64,000 bases of DNA from Setaria digitata. Taxonomy: Eukaryota > Nematoda > Chromadorea > Rhabditida > Setariidae. Positions 30,947-44,284 of this stretch are shown here, piece after piece; within the stretch, counting starts at the first letter, position 1; every line of letters starts with the position of its first letter. The notes beneath the pieces are model-generated. The model searched no databases. It had not been told where the DNA came from and worked only from the letters and a program-made list of their open reading frames with translations. The stretch covers positions 86,622-150,621 of the forward strand of contig RCAB01000119.1 of assembly GCA_003640385.1 (NCBI GenBank), given 5' to 3'. Both the position numbers and the translations under genes were made by a program.

Positions 30947-32523
30947 TTATGGTGGCATTCGCAAGCCACCGTCGAGACGTATCACTTCCCCGTTCAAATA
31001 CCGATTCTCGATGATATGGCGTACCAATGCAGCAAATTCTTCTGGCTTTCCTAGCCTATTCGGGAGCGGAACCATATCCGCTAGAAAAGTTCGTACCTAT
31101 AACGTGTCAGTTATGGTCACAAATCAATGCAAACCACGTAATTCTACAAAAGTAATAGTGTGGGCAGCTGTAACCTTTTCCGGAAGTCCACTCATCAATG
31201 GAGTGTCAAAAAGTCCTGGTGCAATCGTCATGAAGCGTATTCCATCCTCAGCATAATCACGGGCAAATGCAAGCGTTGCACTTACAATAGCTCCTTTAGA
31301 AGCTGCGTAAGCACTCTAAAACAAAAAACTGGGGGACTTCTGCACTAAATGCTTCTAATTAAGGAACGCATAAAATTAAGGTACATAAGATTGAAAGTTA
31401 AGAACATTCTTAGGAAGAATTATTAATAATCAAATGCACTAATATTTCTAATAAATGTGGTCAAAGAAATATCAAATAAATTAAATGTGCGGTATACAAG
31501 ATATTGTACTGCATTATTCATCAGTTTTCCCTATTTTCTTGAAAACACAACTGGTATACCTGTCCTACTTGCCCATCGTAAGCTGCTATAGAGGCTGTAT
31601 TGATGATCACACCACGAAAACCTAAGCTGTCCTTGCTCTTGTGCGAAAATGTTTCGAGAGCTTGCTGTATGACGTTGAATGTACCGAAAACGTTCACCTA
31701 AAGCTAGAATGGTCAAGAAAAGAAACGCTTTGGAAAAATCTTATAAGCTAATGCATGATCAAATATGAAACGCAATAATCATGTTATTACATCAAATGTT
31801 TTCCGAATCAGCTCCATATTGCAAGGCCTCTTTTTTTGCAAATTGTACAGCTTGAATGGATATGATACACCAGCACAATTCACAACAGCATCTAATTGAC
31901 CAAACTTATCAGTCAGGGTGTGGAAAGCACCCGAAACTTCATCCGGAGATCTCACCTGAAAATCAAACTTCTTAACTACACTTCCCATTAATATTAGAAG
32001 AAACAGATATTTAGCTTTTTGAAAGTTCACTTATTTTACCTTTATCTGTTCTATCTTGAAGTTTGCAAGCTTAAGTGCACGCCTTTGTCTCGGAGTCGAA
32101 GATAGACCAGTATCTAGTTTGCCAAATGTATTTCAAAATTCATTTAACCTCATTACTCCCACTTTTTTATTTGAGGGATTCATATCAAAAATAAGTGAAA
32201 TTTTACATCTGCTGCGGCAAACAAACAATTTTGCCCTATTTCCCTCGCCAATGCCTCACCCTTCGATTGCGGCAAATCCACAATGACCACTTTCGCCCCA
32301 TGTTCGATAAGATGTCGAGCTGTTCCAGCTCCTAGGCCCGATGCAGCTCCAGTAACTAATGCTACGATGCCCTAGAAACAAAAAAGAAGGAAGAGGAGTA
32401 AAAAATACCCAAAAAATACTGTAATTAAAGATCTTGATACTGACTTAGACCAAAGGATTCCGGCAACTTATGCAGAAAAAATTATTGAATTCATACTTTT
32501 ACAGAAGCCAAGCATGAGGCCAT
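30947..32523 (-). CDS. HSD17B10: HSD17B10-type short-chain dehydrogenase, active copy
   Basis: 3-hydroxyacyl-CoA dehydrogenase type 2 / 17-beta-HSD 10, a mitochondrial NAD-dependent SDR that oxidises isoleucine-pathway 2-methyl-3-hydroxyacyl-CoA. In animals it is also a subunit of protein-only mitochondrial RNase P. Six exons: 32523-32503, 32371-32207, 31955-31791, 31697-31560, 31315-31175, 31096-30947; 259 residues (human 261). Rossmann motif VTGAASGLG is followed by the NAD-selecting Asp in VVIVDLP. NCAG, catalytic Ser in [10 protein letters not shown], catalytic Tyr/Lys in SAYAASKGA and the terminal [15 protein letters not shown] are all present. A first exon of only seven codons precedes the Rossmann motif. 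It lies 1.4 kb downstream of a paralogue with matching intron positions. Confidence 0.95.
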
Positions 32524-33904
32524 AATTCACACCACTCTTCCACGTTTCTAGAAGAAGCTGTCTTTCTGAAAATGAAATGAAACAGCTAAGTCCACTCGTA
32601 TATTACTCGACATATCCTGCTACTCAATTTCCAAATCCGAATAAATTTAACACGGTCACGTATCTATAGCAAAGAAATATTTACATTTCATATATTCGAG
32701 CTACAACTCTAAGTGTCTACTACGGATTAATTCCAAGTCATGAAATTAGCAATGAAAAAATTCCTTGTCTCCCAGTGTGGCTAAGATTTAAACTACTTAG
32801 CAAAATATACCAAGAATAAATGATAAATCACTTTCAATTATGGAGTATGGAGGAACCTTTGAATACACTAAGACTTTGGAAGAAACGGTATTCGACATGC
32901 CCTCCCAGCACAAAACGGTTTTTATTGACAAATATATCGGTAAACCAACATCAATATCAATACATATGCCAAGTTTTCCTCCAGGTAAATTGCTCCATTC
33001 TACTAGCCCAATTTCATTTTACACACGTTTGTCTCAGAGATGAAAAATTTGGAATGATTAACGGACTCTACAAGTAGCACACATAATCATAGAAGCCATT
33101 CTGGAGAACTGTTCCAGCCTCTTATTTCAACATGTTAAGAGCACTATAGAGCCAAAAAAAAAAAGAAAAAAAAAACAAAAAACAAAAAACAAAAGAACCA
33201 GCAAAACCAACTTACTGAAGTCACAAGTCTAATCTAAAATAATCCACTAATTCAATAATGTGGATAAGGAACGATTGCGAGTTCCTCACCTGTACCCGCT
33301 AAAACAATTAGGAAGACAATAGAAAATACGGTAACGTAAGGACTCCTCTAGCTGAACGAAACAAAGTCTCCACAAAAATCTTTATAGCCTACAGGCCGAC
33401 AAAATTTTACGGCTTCATATGCGGTCCGTCCATATCCCAGCCTTTTACAAGAAACCAATTCAGGTGAAAGAACACCACCGACATGCTCATAGCACCCAGT
33501 TTACTAAGACTGCAGCCGATCGATTATATTGCAATTATTGTCGCAACATCCCTCGTACTTTTCAAATTCACTCCATAAAAATCTTAAAAATTGCCACGAA
33601 ACTCGATAACCACCGATCCATTTAAAATATACAGTAGAATTCTGGACATTAGACAAAGAAACAGTGCAGGACCCTTAGAACCATTAGCTTTATCAATTAA
33701 TAACAACTTAGTTAAGAAACAAACGAGAAAAAAAAAACAACAATGGACACTAGCAGCACAAAAAATCACTACACGTAAATATACAAAAACATATATACCA
33801 TGCGTATATAAATATATGGAAAAAAAATCCACACCGAGCAATAAAAATGGATATCGTGTCGTAATTTCATTAAGCACAAACATTGAGCCATTTAGTGAAC
33901 ACAA
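32524..33904. other. Spacer between the tandem SDR genes
   Basis: 1.4 kb on the minus strand between copy 2 (upstream) and copy 1. TTTTCAG at about 32566-32572 precedes the copy 1 ATG by some 40 nt and may be a spliced-leader site. Plus-strand ORFs at 32820-33077 and 33419-33959 have no recognisable family and partly mirror the last exon of copy 2; not called. Confidence 0.5.
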
Positions 33905-35614
33905 TTATGGTGGCATCCTGAGAGCACCGTCCAAACGAATGACTTCACCATTCAAATAACTATTTTCAAGAATATGTAGCACAAGAGCAGCAAACTCTTC
34001 TGGTATGCCTAGTCGTGCAGGAAGTTGTACCATCCTTTCATATATTTCCAAATTCTACAAAATTAATTTATAATTCTTCGACATTCATTACGGCAGCATT
34101 ATTTGGAAAAAAGGAAGAAAAAAAAAACGTAAAAAAAAAACGTAAAAAACATCAATCTTTACCAATTCATTCATGTGAGAAATTATTAAAGGCGTTCGGA
34201 AAATTCCTGGGGCAACTGTAACAAATCGAATACCATCCGCAGCATGATCTTTTGCTAAAGCCAACGCAACACTGTTCAAAGCACCAGATGACATAGCATC
34301 AAATCCCTAAAATTTTGCCACAAAAAGGATTATTACTTTGGTGAGAAAGATATGGATAATAAAAGACATATATACAAGTAATAAGCTAAGCTTGACTAAA
34401 ACGAATTCATCCATCTGCAGAATTTAAAAACTTACTTGTCCAAACTGTGGTTCAAACGATGCGAACGACGACGTACTGACTATAACACCTCGGCATCCCG
34501 ACTCATTTTTTTCATTTTGCATTATTAAGTCAAGAGCATGTCGAATAACGCTTAGTGTCCCCACAACATTGACCTTAAGAAATTAGTGAAACACAGCAAA
34601 CACTTCGAAATGTTACCATTTACTTTATTTTGAATTACAGCAGTTCAAGCGGGGTATTTAAAATATTATATCATGCAAGAAATCCTCACTGCTAATACTT
34701 GTTTCAAATCTGACAATACTGCTGATTTCTGATCTGTGTTTAATTTATTGAAGCTGAAGGTTTTGCGATTAAAAGAGATGCCGGCACAGTTGACCACGGC
34801 GTCCAAATGCCCAAATTTATTCTTCACTTTCGATAGAGCATTTTTCACTTCCTCATCAACTGCTATCTTAAAATACATTGTAATTATTGGGGAAGACCAA
34901 ATGAATAAAATAAGAACAAGTGATCTTTTAATAAAACAAAAATCTATTTATTCGAAAAAGAAAAAAGAAGCTAAAGTGAGATTTCTGATTAAAAGTGAAT
35001 TACATTGGCCTGTACGTATAAACAGTTTTGATTCATTAATTTCGCCAGGAAGGAACCATTTGACATAGGAAGGTCCAACATAGCAACTTTGAAACCGTGC
35101 TTCAGCAAATGTTGAACTGTAATTTTACCCAAACCTGAAGCTCCACCAGTTACCAAAGCGACTGCCTCCTAAAACGAACATGAAATTGACATGAACGTTT
35201 AAAATCATAATGACTTGATAAACAACCTTAAATTATTTGGATTACAGTGTGCTATGACATCCCATGCCTCCAAAATAACATTTTACATTAAATGTCACAG
35301 CACCCTCAATCTACCGTAGTTTATAACGAAATCCCTACACACACAAAAAAAAAAAAAAAAAAAAAAAAGAGGCTAACTTATCGCTATTTTCGGAGAGAAA
35401 TTATATCAGAAACAAAACGTCGTCTAGAATCATCATAAAGAATTAATCACATAAAAATTTGCGAAATGTGCGTTCTTTTCCTAATCAATTCCTGCTAAGC
35501 TCAACTGCCTTAATTTTAATATTCAGATATTTGATTATCCAAGACTAGAACTTTCTGAAGATCCGAACAAAGAGCTTAAATTTCAAAATCAAAAAACAGG
35601 ATGAGTACCTTCAT
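33905..35614 (-). CDS. HSD17B10-like paralogue lacking the catalytic Tyr and Lys
   Basis: Tandem paralogue of the SDR at 30947-32523. Exons 35614-35609, 35168-35004, 34866-34690, 34573-34436, 34306-34163, 34054-33905; 259 residues, intact frame, intron positions as in copy 1. The first coding exon is only ATG AAG. The NAD-binding [10 protein letters not shown], the Asp in VAMLDLP, NCAGIS, the region of the catalytic Ser (STSSFASFE) and the C-terminus [15 protein letters not shown] are kept. The active-site YxxxK becomes DAMSS (SAYAASKGA in copy 1 aligns with GFDAMSSGA here), so both Tyr and Lys are lost. It probably binds dinucleotide and oligomerises but cannot act as a dehydrogenase by the SDR mechanism. 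Preserved frame argues against a pseudogene; a scaffold role is possible but is inference. Confidence 0.9.
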
Positions 35615-36574
35615 ACTGATTCAATCCGCGTAATAAATATTAAAGCCCACGTACTGTCGTGCAATAAAGATTACATTTGTAAATCTGTAAAATTATGTAA
35701 ATTTCAAAAAAAAAATCCTCTCGATTATTTAGTCTTCAAATATTTTCCAACAGTTATTACAACAACCTGCACTCTAGAAGTTGGTCTATCAGGTGATTTC
35801 AGGTAATACTCTATATGTATATAATATATACATATATATGCGGCACATAATTACCTGTATCTGTGATATAGGTAGTAGTACATATCAATTACAGTATTAT
35901 GTAAGTAATATATAATAGTTTCATAGTATAGAGCACAAAGCATAAAACCAATTGCATCAACATATTCTCACCTTTATTCATATTCCGTTTCATGTTTCGT
36001 TGCGTTATGCTGGGATGCTACAACGTATTCCCGTAAGGTTGACAGTTAGAAACGGAACTGTTACGCGGAATTGAAGCATAGTTATCATAAGGGTTAGGAT
36101 GAAGCAAATTTTGCGGTTTTTAAAAAGAAAAGAGAATAGTAAACTAGCAGACTGCAGTAATTTGCTAGTGATTAGGAACATCTGGAATAGTTACGCTTGA
36201 TGATTGTCTGGTAATAAACAATTATTTTAGAAAAGTAATGACAATTATTATGACAGTTAGAGTTATACGAATGAACTTTGCTATTTCGTAAAGCCAGAAG
36301 TTAATTGCAAAGTTTTATCGTTCTATCTTTTTATGTCTCATTCGGTCATATTTAGTGTGGAGATAACTGAGCTCCCGCTATGAGGGATTTCGGGGTCATT
36401 TGTAAAGGAGAGTGTACTAGATGGCCACGGTTGTTTCCTTCTGAAGTAAAATTGCTTTCCTAGATGTATTGAATTGAAAAATCGGTACTAATGCATATGA
36501 GCTTTCTGATAGCCTGTGATATGAGTGTGTGTCAAGTTGTGACGAGATTGAAAGAATTAAATATTTTTAGAGCA
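35615..36574. promoter_or_regulatory. Divergent intergenic region, SDR copy 2/EOR-1
   Basis: About 0.96 kb between head-to-head genes. It holds a perfect inverted repeat of 12-nt arms with 1-nt spacer (35812-35836, alternating TA). It ends at ATATTTTTAG (36561-36570), a 3' splice site with no upstream coding exon in frame and only 4 nt before the EOR-1 ATG, hence a likely spliced-leader addition site. Confidence 0.6.
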
Positions 36575-39500
36575 ATGACAACGCTATCAACTTGTGCACA
36601 AGACGGGAATGGAAGCTTGAATCCGATGTCATTCACGGATCAGCATGGAAATGTCGTATTGGAGCGATTGCGTTATCAGCGTGACACAGGACGCTTCTGT
36701 GATGTTTACATTGTGGTCAAAGATCGTCACTTTTGCGCACACCGAAATATCCTTGCGGCGTGCAGTCCATACTTCGACTCTATCTTGAGAAACTCGAAAG
36801 TTGTAAAAGAACAGGTCTGTTATATTGTTCCGAGTAATTTAAGCAATATCCTGCAATTTCTTGCTGGTTTTCATGTAAATTTTATGTGAAGAAGGGTTGA
36901 ATTAATTAATGGTAGGAATTCATTAGTTGTAAAGAAAGCATTCTTCATTTATAGCTTAGGTGATGGAGATATCAGTACTGATTAAAAAATTGCAGTTTTT
37001 AAAAATGATATATTATTGCTACTACACTTAACCATTATCTTTATGGTTTGATGTTGCACAGAGTGGGCACTAAAGGTGTCATATGTTTCTTTTTTCTTTT
37101 CTTTTTAATTTGCTAATGTCACTATAGTTAATTACAGGTCACTGTGAACTGTCAGAATCCTGCAGTTTTTGAATTATTGCTCAATTATATGTACAGTGGA
37201 AGTGTTGTCATTGATCGCAGCAGTGTGACGGATTTGTTGAAACTGGCCAATAATTTTCTGGTCGGTTTATTTTTTGATTTTAGGACGAAATACTCTTTGG
37301 TGTGCAGTGTTCATTCACTATTTCTCAATCTTTTTCTGATTAAAAATTATTATTTGGTCTTAACTAATATCAAACGGAACTGAACGAAACTTGTCATTCC
37401 TTTGTTATTTTAGATAACACGAGTAAAAAACTATTGCGCTGAATATTTGGACCGTTATATGGATTCTGCAAATTGCTTATCGGTGAAAGAACTTGCTTTG
37501 AAATATAATTTACCTGCTCTTTTGAAAAGTGCATGTGATTTCTTCGATGTTAACATCAACAGGTGCTTACTGGAAAGTACGGATATCGTTGAATTTTCGT
37601 TAGCTCAGTTGAATGCGTTGTTATCTGAGCCAAAATATGCCAATTCGATTTCGCCAGATGTCCATTTGAAGCAAGTTGCATTTCATTTTAAAACATTATA
37701 ATTAATGAAATTGATGAGCTTCAAATTTCAATTAATTTCTGTTAGCAGTTTTCTGTCTTTTGAATCTCTTTTATATACTGACTTCTTAAATTTTATGTGT
37801 TTTTATATCCTTTAATTTAGGCTAATAGTTCACTGGATTGGGCATAATCCAGCACAGCGTGATTCTCTTTTCAAAGATATGTTAGCCGCATGTTCATTTG
37901 CATCGGTACAGTCCGCTACTTTGGAATATTTGCTGGATTATTCATCTTTTCTTATCAATTCCCAAGCAGCACGTTACACACTAATGCAAAAGATGTATGA
38001 TTATACTGCTACATTTGTGCTTGACTCACTATTTTTAATATATAAAAATAATATAAAATATAAAAACTTTTCGTAGCCAGACAGCTGGCTCGAATAAAAA
38101 ATACCCTTATGTCTCATTCTTATTCCCGGCTTTATGTACAAATGCAGTGCCCTTTATGTGGAATCACTACTGGCAACAATCGTTTAATATTTCTCATGTC
38201 TCTATTGTTTACTTTCAAAGGTTCGAACATTCAATGCCAATGGCTAAATACCAGGCACAGTATCGAACTCTTACCGCTCAATTTGGTAGTGAAAGAACAA
38301 TTTTTTACAATGATGCCCACTTGACATTTGGCAGTAGTTCACAACCCCAATCGCAACCTCATGGCATTTCACAGGGAGAGAGTGGTTTCGTGAAGTATGA
38401 AATTATGGTTTTTGAAATGCATTTCATTTAAAGTTGCATCACTTGTCCATAATTACTGTTTTTATAATGTAAACTCGAGTTTTCTGTTCCGCAAAATCCT
38501 TCAAATAGTAGGGGCTTAATTATATTTAAGGAAGAATGAAACCCAAACATCCTAACGAACGAATGAATTTCCTTTTTTTTGATAATTGTTTAGAAATGCC
38601 AATTACAGCGTTAAGTCGGAAAGTGGGAACTCGCAAAGTGGAAGAATTGGCGATGAAGTTCGAGAAGTAGATAGCAACAAAGTGCGAGGGCAACCAGATT
38701 ATAATGAGGAAACAGGGCAACCTCCCGTAATTGGTGCTTCAACGACGCAGGAAGTGGTAATCTCCATTATTTCTTTTTTTTTTTTTTTCTTTTTTAGTGT
38801 GTACTGTGTTTCAAACACTACAGTTGAGACGATTGCCTTGTCAAAATTTTGTTAGAAAATTTGGTAATAATGTGCCTCTTTGTATTATTACGTGAATTCT
38901 CCAATTCAGATGGAGTATCAAAACATTTATTCCAGCATTGATTTTCATAAAACCAAATGAATTTATGGGACATAAAACAAACTTTAAAAGTTTATAAGGC
39001 GATTTTCGTGATTATATTTGTTACTTCTTGGAATGTAGAATATGAATTTTGTTTACGGCGAGAAAAATTTGTTGTTACAAAACTAATAAGTTTTAAGGTT
39101 GGCTTTCAGTTGAATCCTACAGAAGCAAATGATGGTTCTCGTCCTGCTTTGAAACTGAAAATTCATTTGAATTCGATGAATATTTTGAATCGTAAGAACC
39201 GTCTCTTAGGTTCATTTTATTTTATTTTCTTTCTTTTTTTCTTTTATTCAAATCACTTTATGAGGGAGCAAAAAATCATATTCCTGAAGACTAGTTCTAT
39301 TCCTTTTTTATCGAATTTTTATAAACATTTGTATGCTGGAATTAATAGATCAAAAGCATTATCCTTTTTTTTCTGCAGCTGCTGCGGGTCGTCACAAATT
39401 ATATCGAAAATCAATAACTGCGGCAAATCAGGTGTTGGCAAAACGACGAGGTAGACCGCCGAAAAATAAAGGCTTTGTTCGCTCTGAAGCTTTGAAATCG

Positions 39501-42363
39501 TTTGAGTCCCCAGCAGGTGAAGAATTATTTCCAGACAGCGGGGTTGACATTAATGAGCAGGTAGGTTTTCATATATCAAACCAAATATCCCTAGGAGCTT
39601 TTTCTTTGTCTTTTCTCGAAAAGAATAAAGGTGTATAGTTATTTACCTGCTCTAAATTTAAATAAACTAAAAACTTCCCTAACTTGATATCCTCTCAGGT
39701 TATATTTGATGAAGCGGATGAAGTTGATCCGTGTTCACAGCAAAACGAATCCGATAGTGAACGAAATGGTGAAGCAAGCGGTACAGCTGTTGAAAAGCTT
39801 TTCAAATGCGATTACTGCGCGTATAAAAGTTCAACTGCGGTTCTTCTCAAACATCACATTGTACGAGCGCACACCCGAAATATTGCCTACGTTTGTTCCC
39901 TTTGCGTGTATGAGTGCCGTTGGAATCGCGATTACTATGAGCATATGAAAACACATTTTCCGGTATTCGCCTAAGTTATTTGATCTAGAATGGCTTTTTT
40001 TTTATTTGCAATTTTCCGATGAATCGAAAAATAATGTGTATACATTCTATATTTACTTATGGTAAAGTAAGAGAGATTTCAGTTGAAGGAGCTGTTTAAA
40101 CTACTGGTTATACACTGTTTAGGAGAAACTTTTCTGATAATTTAAGGGTCCGCCCTTCCAGTGCGATATATGTCAGTACGGCAATGAATGCATCCAAAGT
40201 TTGCTATCGCATCGCTTGACACACTGTAGGTTGCTGTGGATTCACTTATTATTTACAGAAATTAGCCGGCTCTTTCAGCCTTCTTACAATCGCATCACTT
40301 GACACTTTCTTGAAATATCCTGCTCTTACAATAAGCGTTAGCTATAAATTTCATCAATGCTTACGCTAAAGAAACTAGCTGATCTTACTAAATCGTTTAT
40401 GTTGGTTTTTGCAACTATTTTGTTTCAGCCGATGAACGACCATTTAAATGTACATTATGTGAATACAAAAGTCGCTCAAGAAATCATCTTATTGGTCATA
40501 TTCGAAATCACACGGTTGACAAGCCTTTTCATTGCTCTGAGTGTGGTCGTGCATTTGCAATGAAAAGTACTCTGGATCAGCATGTTGCTGCCCATTCTGA
40601 AAACAGGTAATGTTATTGCTTTTTAAACGGTGACCTTGTCTTTCTTATCTAGCTTTGGTATTTTATATAGCAGGAATAATTATATTTTCTGATTGTCTTA
40701 GGCCTTATCAATGTCTTCACTGTGATTTTTCGACAAAATATCAAAGTCATTTGATTTCTCATCGGCGTATTCACTCGGGTGATGTTTTTCATTGTCACTA
40801 TGAAGAATGTACTTATTCTTCGCCTAAAAAAAGTCAACTCGCTGCACATTTGAGGTAGGATTTTTTACTTTCAAAAAATTAAAAAAAGATGCTTATGTGT
40901 AAATTTCTGTCATTCGGAAGTCGAGTTAGCTATTAATGAATTAAGTGATCTGATAAAATTTCGTAAACCTTGGATGAACGTTTAGTCAAGTCTTTCCCAG
41001 AAGTATTTTTGTTGTTGTCGATGAGTGAATTTTGTTCGAAAATGGGTGAATTATTGTCACCTATTCTTGATAATCCATTTGTCAACTACAATTTAAAGGA
41101 AAATCAGTTTTATTCCTGTACTGGCACGAGGAATATGTTTTTTGCAGGACTCATTTAGCAGTAAGAGCCCATCACTGTAAGACATGTAATCGTTCGTTTA
41201 TCGAAAAATCACATTTGGTGCGACACGAAAGGATACATTTGGAGGACAAACCTTTTAAGTGAGTTTTTCAGTTTTGAGTGTATTTGTTACCTTGATTAAA
41301 AAACTGCACAGTTCAAATAAATTATATTGTTGTGAACGATATCTAGATGTGACAATTGTGATTATTCATCTTCGAGACGAGATAAGCTAAAGGAGCATAT
41401 TCAGAAACATCATAGCAATTCGAATACTGGTAAACAACATCGGCGAAGGTATCGACGTGCCAAGCAACTGGCACAGCTTGCTGCGCAGGCTAAGGTTTGA
41501 ATTTCAATTTCCATTTTCAAGTTTTCTTAATCAGTTCTGATTTTAGAGGTTGTAACACAGTGCAGATATGTTCCACATCATTCTACTATTAGATTGCTTT
41601 GTAATAATATCGAAAATATTTTGTTAAGGATCTGAAAGATTTTTGCAATTAAAGTATATACCTTTTCAAATTTCTCATAAACAAACGTCATAATTTAGCA
41701 GACACAACCAAATATAGAAAACATGTTTCGACCGATCCCTCCATCAGAACTAGTCGATAGCTCATCAAATAACTTGAACAGACCTGTTACCACAAATGTG
41801 TTACCTCAACAGAACATCTCCGAATTCACGTTAACTAATATATCTCGAACTCAAAACGAACATCGTCAACCACAAACGGCTGGACATGTCGAAGCAACGC
41901 AGCAGACCCATCAACATTCATTAATGGACTTTTCTTCTCTTAATACTACAAATTCTCTAAACATTGGACGGCCGTCTTCAGCTACTGTGCCTGCAACGAC
42001 GGCAATGTCTGTCTCGCCAGCAATGAGTCTCAATTTTCATATAGGTAATTTCGGTTCTACTTCACTCTAATTCATTTTTTTTTAATTCAGCTAAGTTTTT
42101 TACTGCAGTTTTTGAACAACAGTTAATATTTCGGATACAATTGGTATTGATATACTTCAGGTGCTATAATGGACTCTCCAATTGAATCGTTACGTACACC
42201 CGTGCCACGTAGTCCGCATAGTGTTAGTATACATTCGGATTTCTTTGATAATTCTTCACCTGCTGTTGGCCAAGATGCCCAGCGTCCAATGAGTTTACCA
42301 CCGTATAGTGGTGGGGGAAGTTCTGCGACTAATAATCAAGTTGGTCCGTCCTGGCCGTGGTGA
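36575..42363 (+). CDS. eor-1: BTB/C2H2 zinc-finger factor, EOR-1/PLZF-like
   Basis: Transcription factor with BTB, BACK and nine C2H2 fingers; C. elegans EOR-1 (a PLZF relative acting with Ras and Wnt signalling) has the same plan and length. Sixteen exons: 36575-36814, 37138-37260, 37414-37670, 37821-37994, 38221-38394, 38594-38756, 39110-39191, 39379-39560, 39699-39962, 40147-40225, 40429-40606, 40702-40854, 41148-41258, 41347-41494, 41702-42044, 42161-42363; 957 residues. [23 protein letters not shown] and [17 protein letters not shown]. An AT-hook-like [11 protein letters not shown] lies before the fingers. Fingers run from [10 protein letters not shown] to [10 protein letters not shown] with typical linkers (DERPFKC, DKPFHC). 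The C-terminus is Ser/Thr/Gln-rich and disordered. Intron 3 uses a GC donor (GCAAGT at 37671). Start supported by a spliced-leader acceptor 4 nt upstream. Confidence 0.92.
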
Positions 42364-44284
42364 TTTTGAATAGTTTGGTTACTGGAAGATAAATGTGACC
42401 ATTCATCCCACAAAAAAGTTGGAAACAACATGACGCTTGAAATGCTGGAAAGTCGATATATGATAGACCGAGCTTGATAACTTCTTACCTAGAGCAAATG
42501 GTTTGCTATCTTCTTGTGTTCAGTTAATACAAAGAAAGGCATTACTCATATTGAAAATAGAACTACCAATTAAGAGGTGTACAACAAGGACGCTGGAGCT
42601 TGATCTCGTGAGGTAGTAACCTATGCAATTGTTGCATGATGTGAATATTGTTATATAGTGTGAATATTCCCCACATCCTTTTTTTAATTCTGAAACCCAC
42701 TGATTCATCTATTAAGGTGAAATTCTTGAGGTATTTGCGCTTTTTTCGGACCTGGAACTGATAAGGTTTGCGGTTGTTTCCATACAACTAGCAATGTTTG
42801 TTCATAATGTCTCATTGTTTTATTTAATGTTAATATATTGCTTGTATTATGTATGGTCTTGCTCATTTGGTATCTATCTAAAGTGATGTTCCCGGGGAAG
42901 TCAAACAGAATTTTGGGAAAGGAATATGAAATTCGGGGCAAAGTGCTTTTCAGATTACGGGAGTTTGTCTTCAGCCATCGTCTTGGATACCTTCCCTTAT
43001 TTTGGATCTCGCATTCATTTTTCCATCTCTCAACATGTTTGTCGATGCATCTATGGCTTGATGTGCATTAAATATTTTAAACCGGTTTGTTACGCATTTG
43101 ATTATGCAAAATGAACCTTGGAATGCTTTAGTTCGGAATGAGAATATTGCAGCTAATTCTATATTCACTGAGAAAAAGCTGAGCATAAGGATTACCTAGA
43201 AACTGTTGTAGACACCCCCTTCTCCTCCCCGATATGTTCATGGGATTCCTCTTATGAAATTTGTGACTGAGAAAACACTGTGCAGGGTACGCAAATATGA
43301 GCTTTAACCAATCGATTAGAATGGAGCTTGGTGGTCAAGACTTTCCGTTTTCTACACCTTTGGAACAGCAATCGTAACACAGAGGAATAAGTGTTGAATT
43401 TTGAATTAGTACAGATAAGGAAGAAAATAAAACATGTGGAACACAGACATGCAGTAATTTAACACAAGTTACCGCGGTAAACTTCAGGAAAAACATGAAA
43501 GCAAGGAAAGACTTGTAGTAGAGGGTAAACCAACTTCCAATGGCTTAAAGTATAGCTTGCATAAGGCGGCGAAATATGCTGTAAAATTCATTCCTATAAA
43601 TGACAAAGCTAAAACAAGATTACCGAATATTCGAACCAAGTATTTCATTGTGTACGATATAAAGTAATTTGAAAGAGTCTACAGCTACCAGGTTCTACAG
43701 TTTAACGACATGAGAGGAACCGATCAAATTCATTGGAAGATACAAGAAGCACTAATTCCCATGAAAAATGAGCTTGCTAGATGCTTCTGCAGAAAACCAT
43801 TCCTAAAGAGGAAATGACAAGGAATTCATGTGCACTATGGGTAATGGGAAAAGGAAAGAAAATATGCAACACAACTCAATGAATTTACACAACATTTTGT
43901 ACTGTTAGACACTAATAACACTGCCGGTATATAGGTTATCCTCCCAACAGCTTGGTATCATGGAATGATTACAAAGGCGGGGTTGACTCCGCGGAGTTAA
44001 AACGTGCAGTGATCCAGTTTTCTTATAGGTCTATACTTATGTAAAAGACCGAGGAAAAAATGTTACAAATGGATGAGTACCGGAAAATGAGAAAGTGCTG
44101 ACAATTGGTCTGGTTAATTTTTTTTTTTTTTTTAGCGCTTTTCCTCCAAATTTCATCGTTACTTCACCTAATAAAAACTACCCTATTTTCGTACGAAAAT
44201 ACTATATCATCAAATGAAAATGATGACAAAGAATTTTTCAGCACAACCATTAACAAAAACACATCAAAAGAACGGATGAGGATT
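42364..44284. other. Intergenic region between convergent genes
   Basis: 1.9 kb between the EOR-1 stop (+) and the HID-1 stop (-). ORFs at 42520-43186 on both strands overlap and are not convincing. The part from 43458 to 43934 looks like decayed coding sequence and is listed separately. Confidence 0.5.
43458..43934 (+). pseudogene. Decayed coding-like stretch, family unknown
   Basis: One plus-strand frame stays open for 69 codons (43458-43664), is broken by TAA, then runs 49 codons to TGA (43815), 8 codons to TAA and 29 codons to TAG (43932). So 155 sense codons hold only three internal stops in A+T-rich DNA, where many more would be expected. Composition is protein-like (for example KYAVKFIPINDKAK) and it lacks an early Met. 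I do not recognise the family; it may be a dead gene or transposon fragment. Confidence 0.35.
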
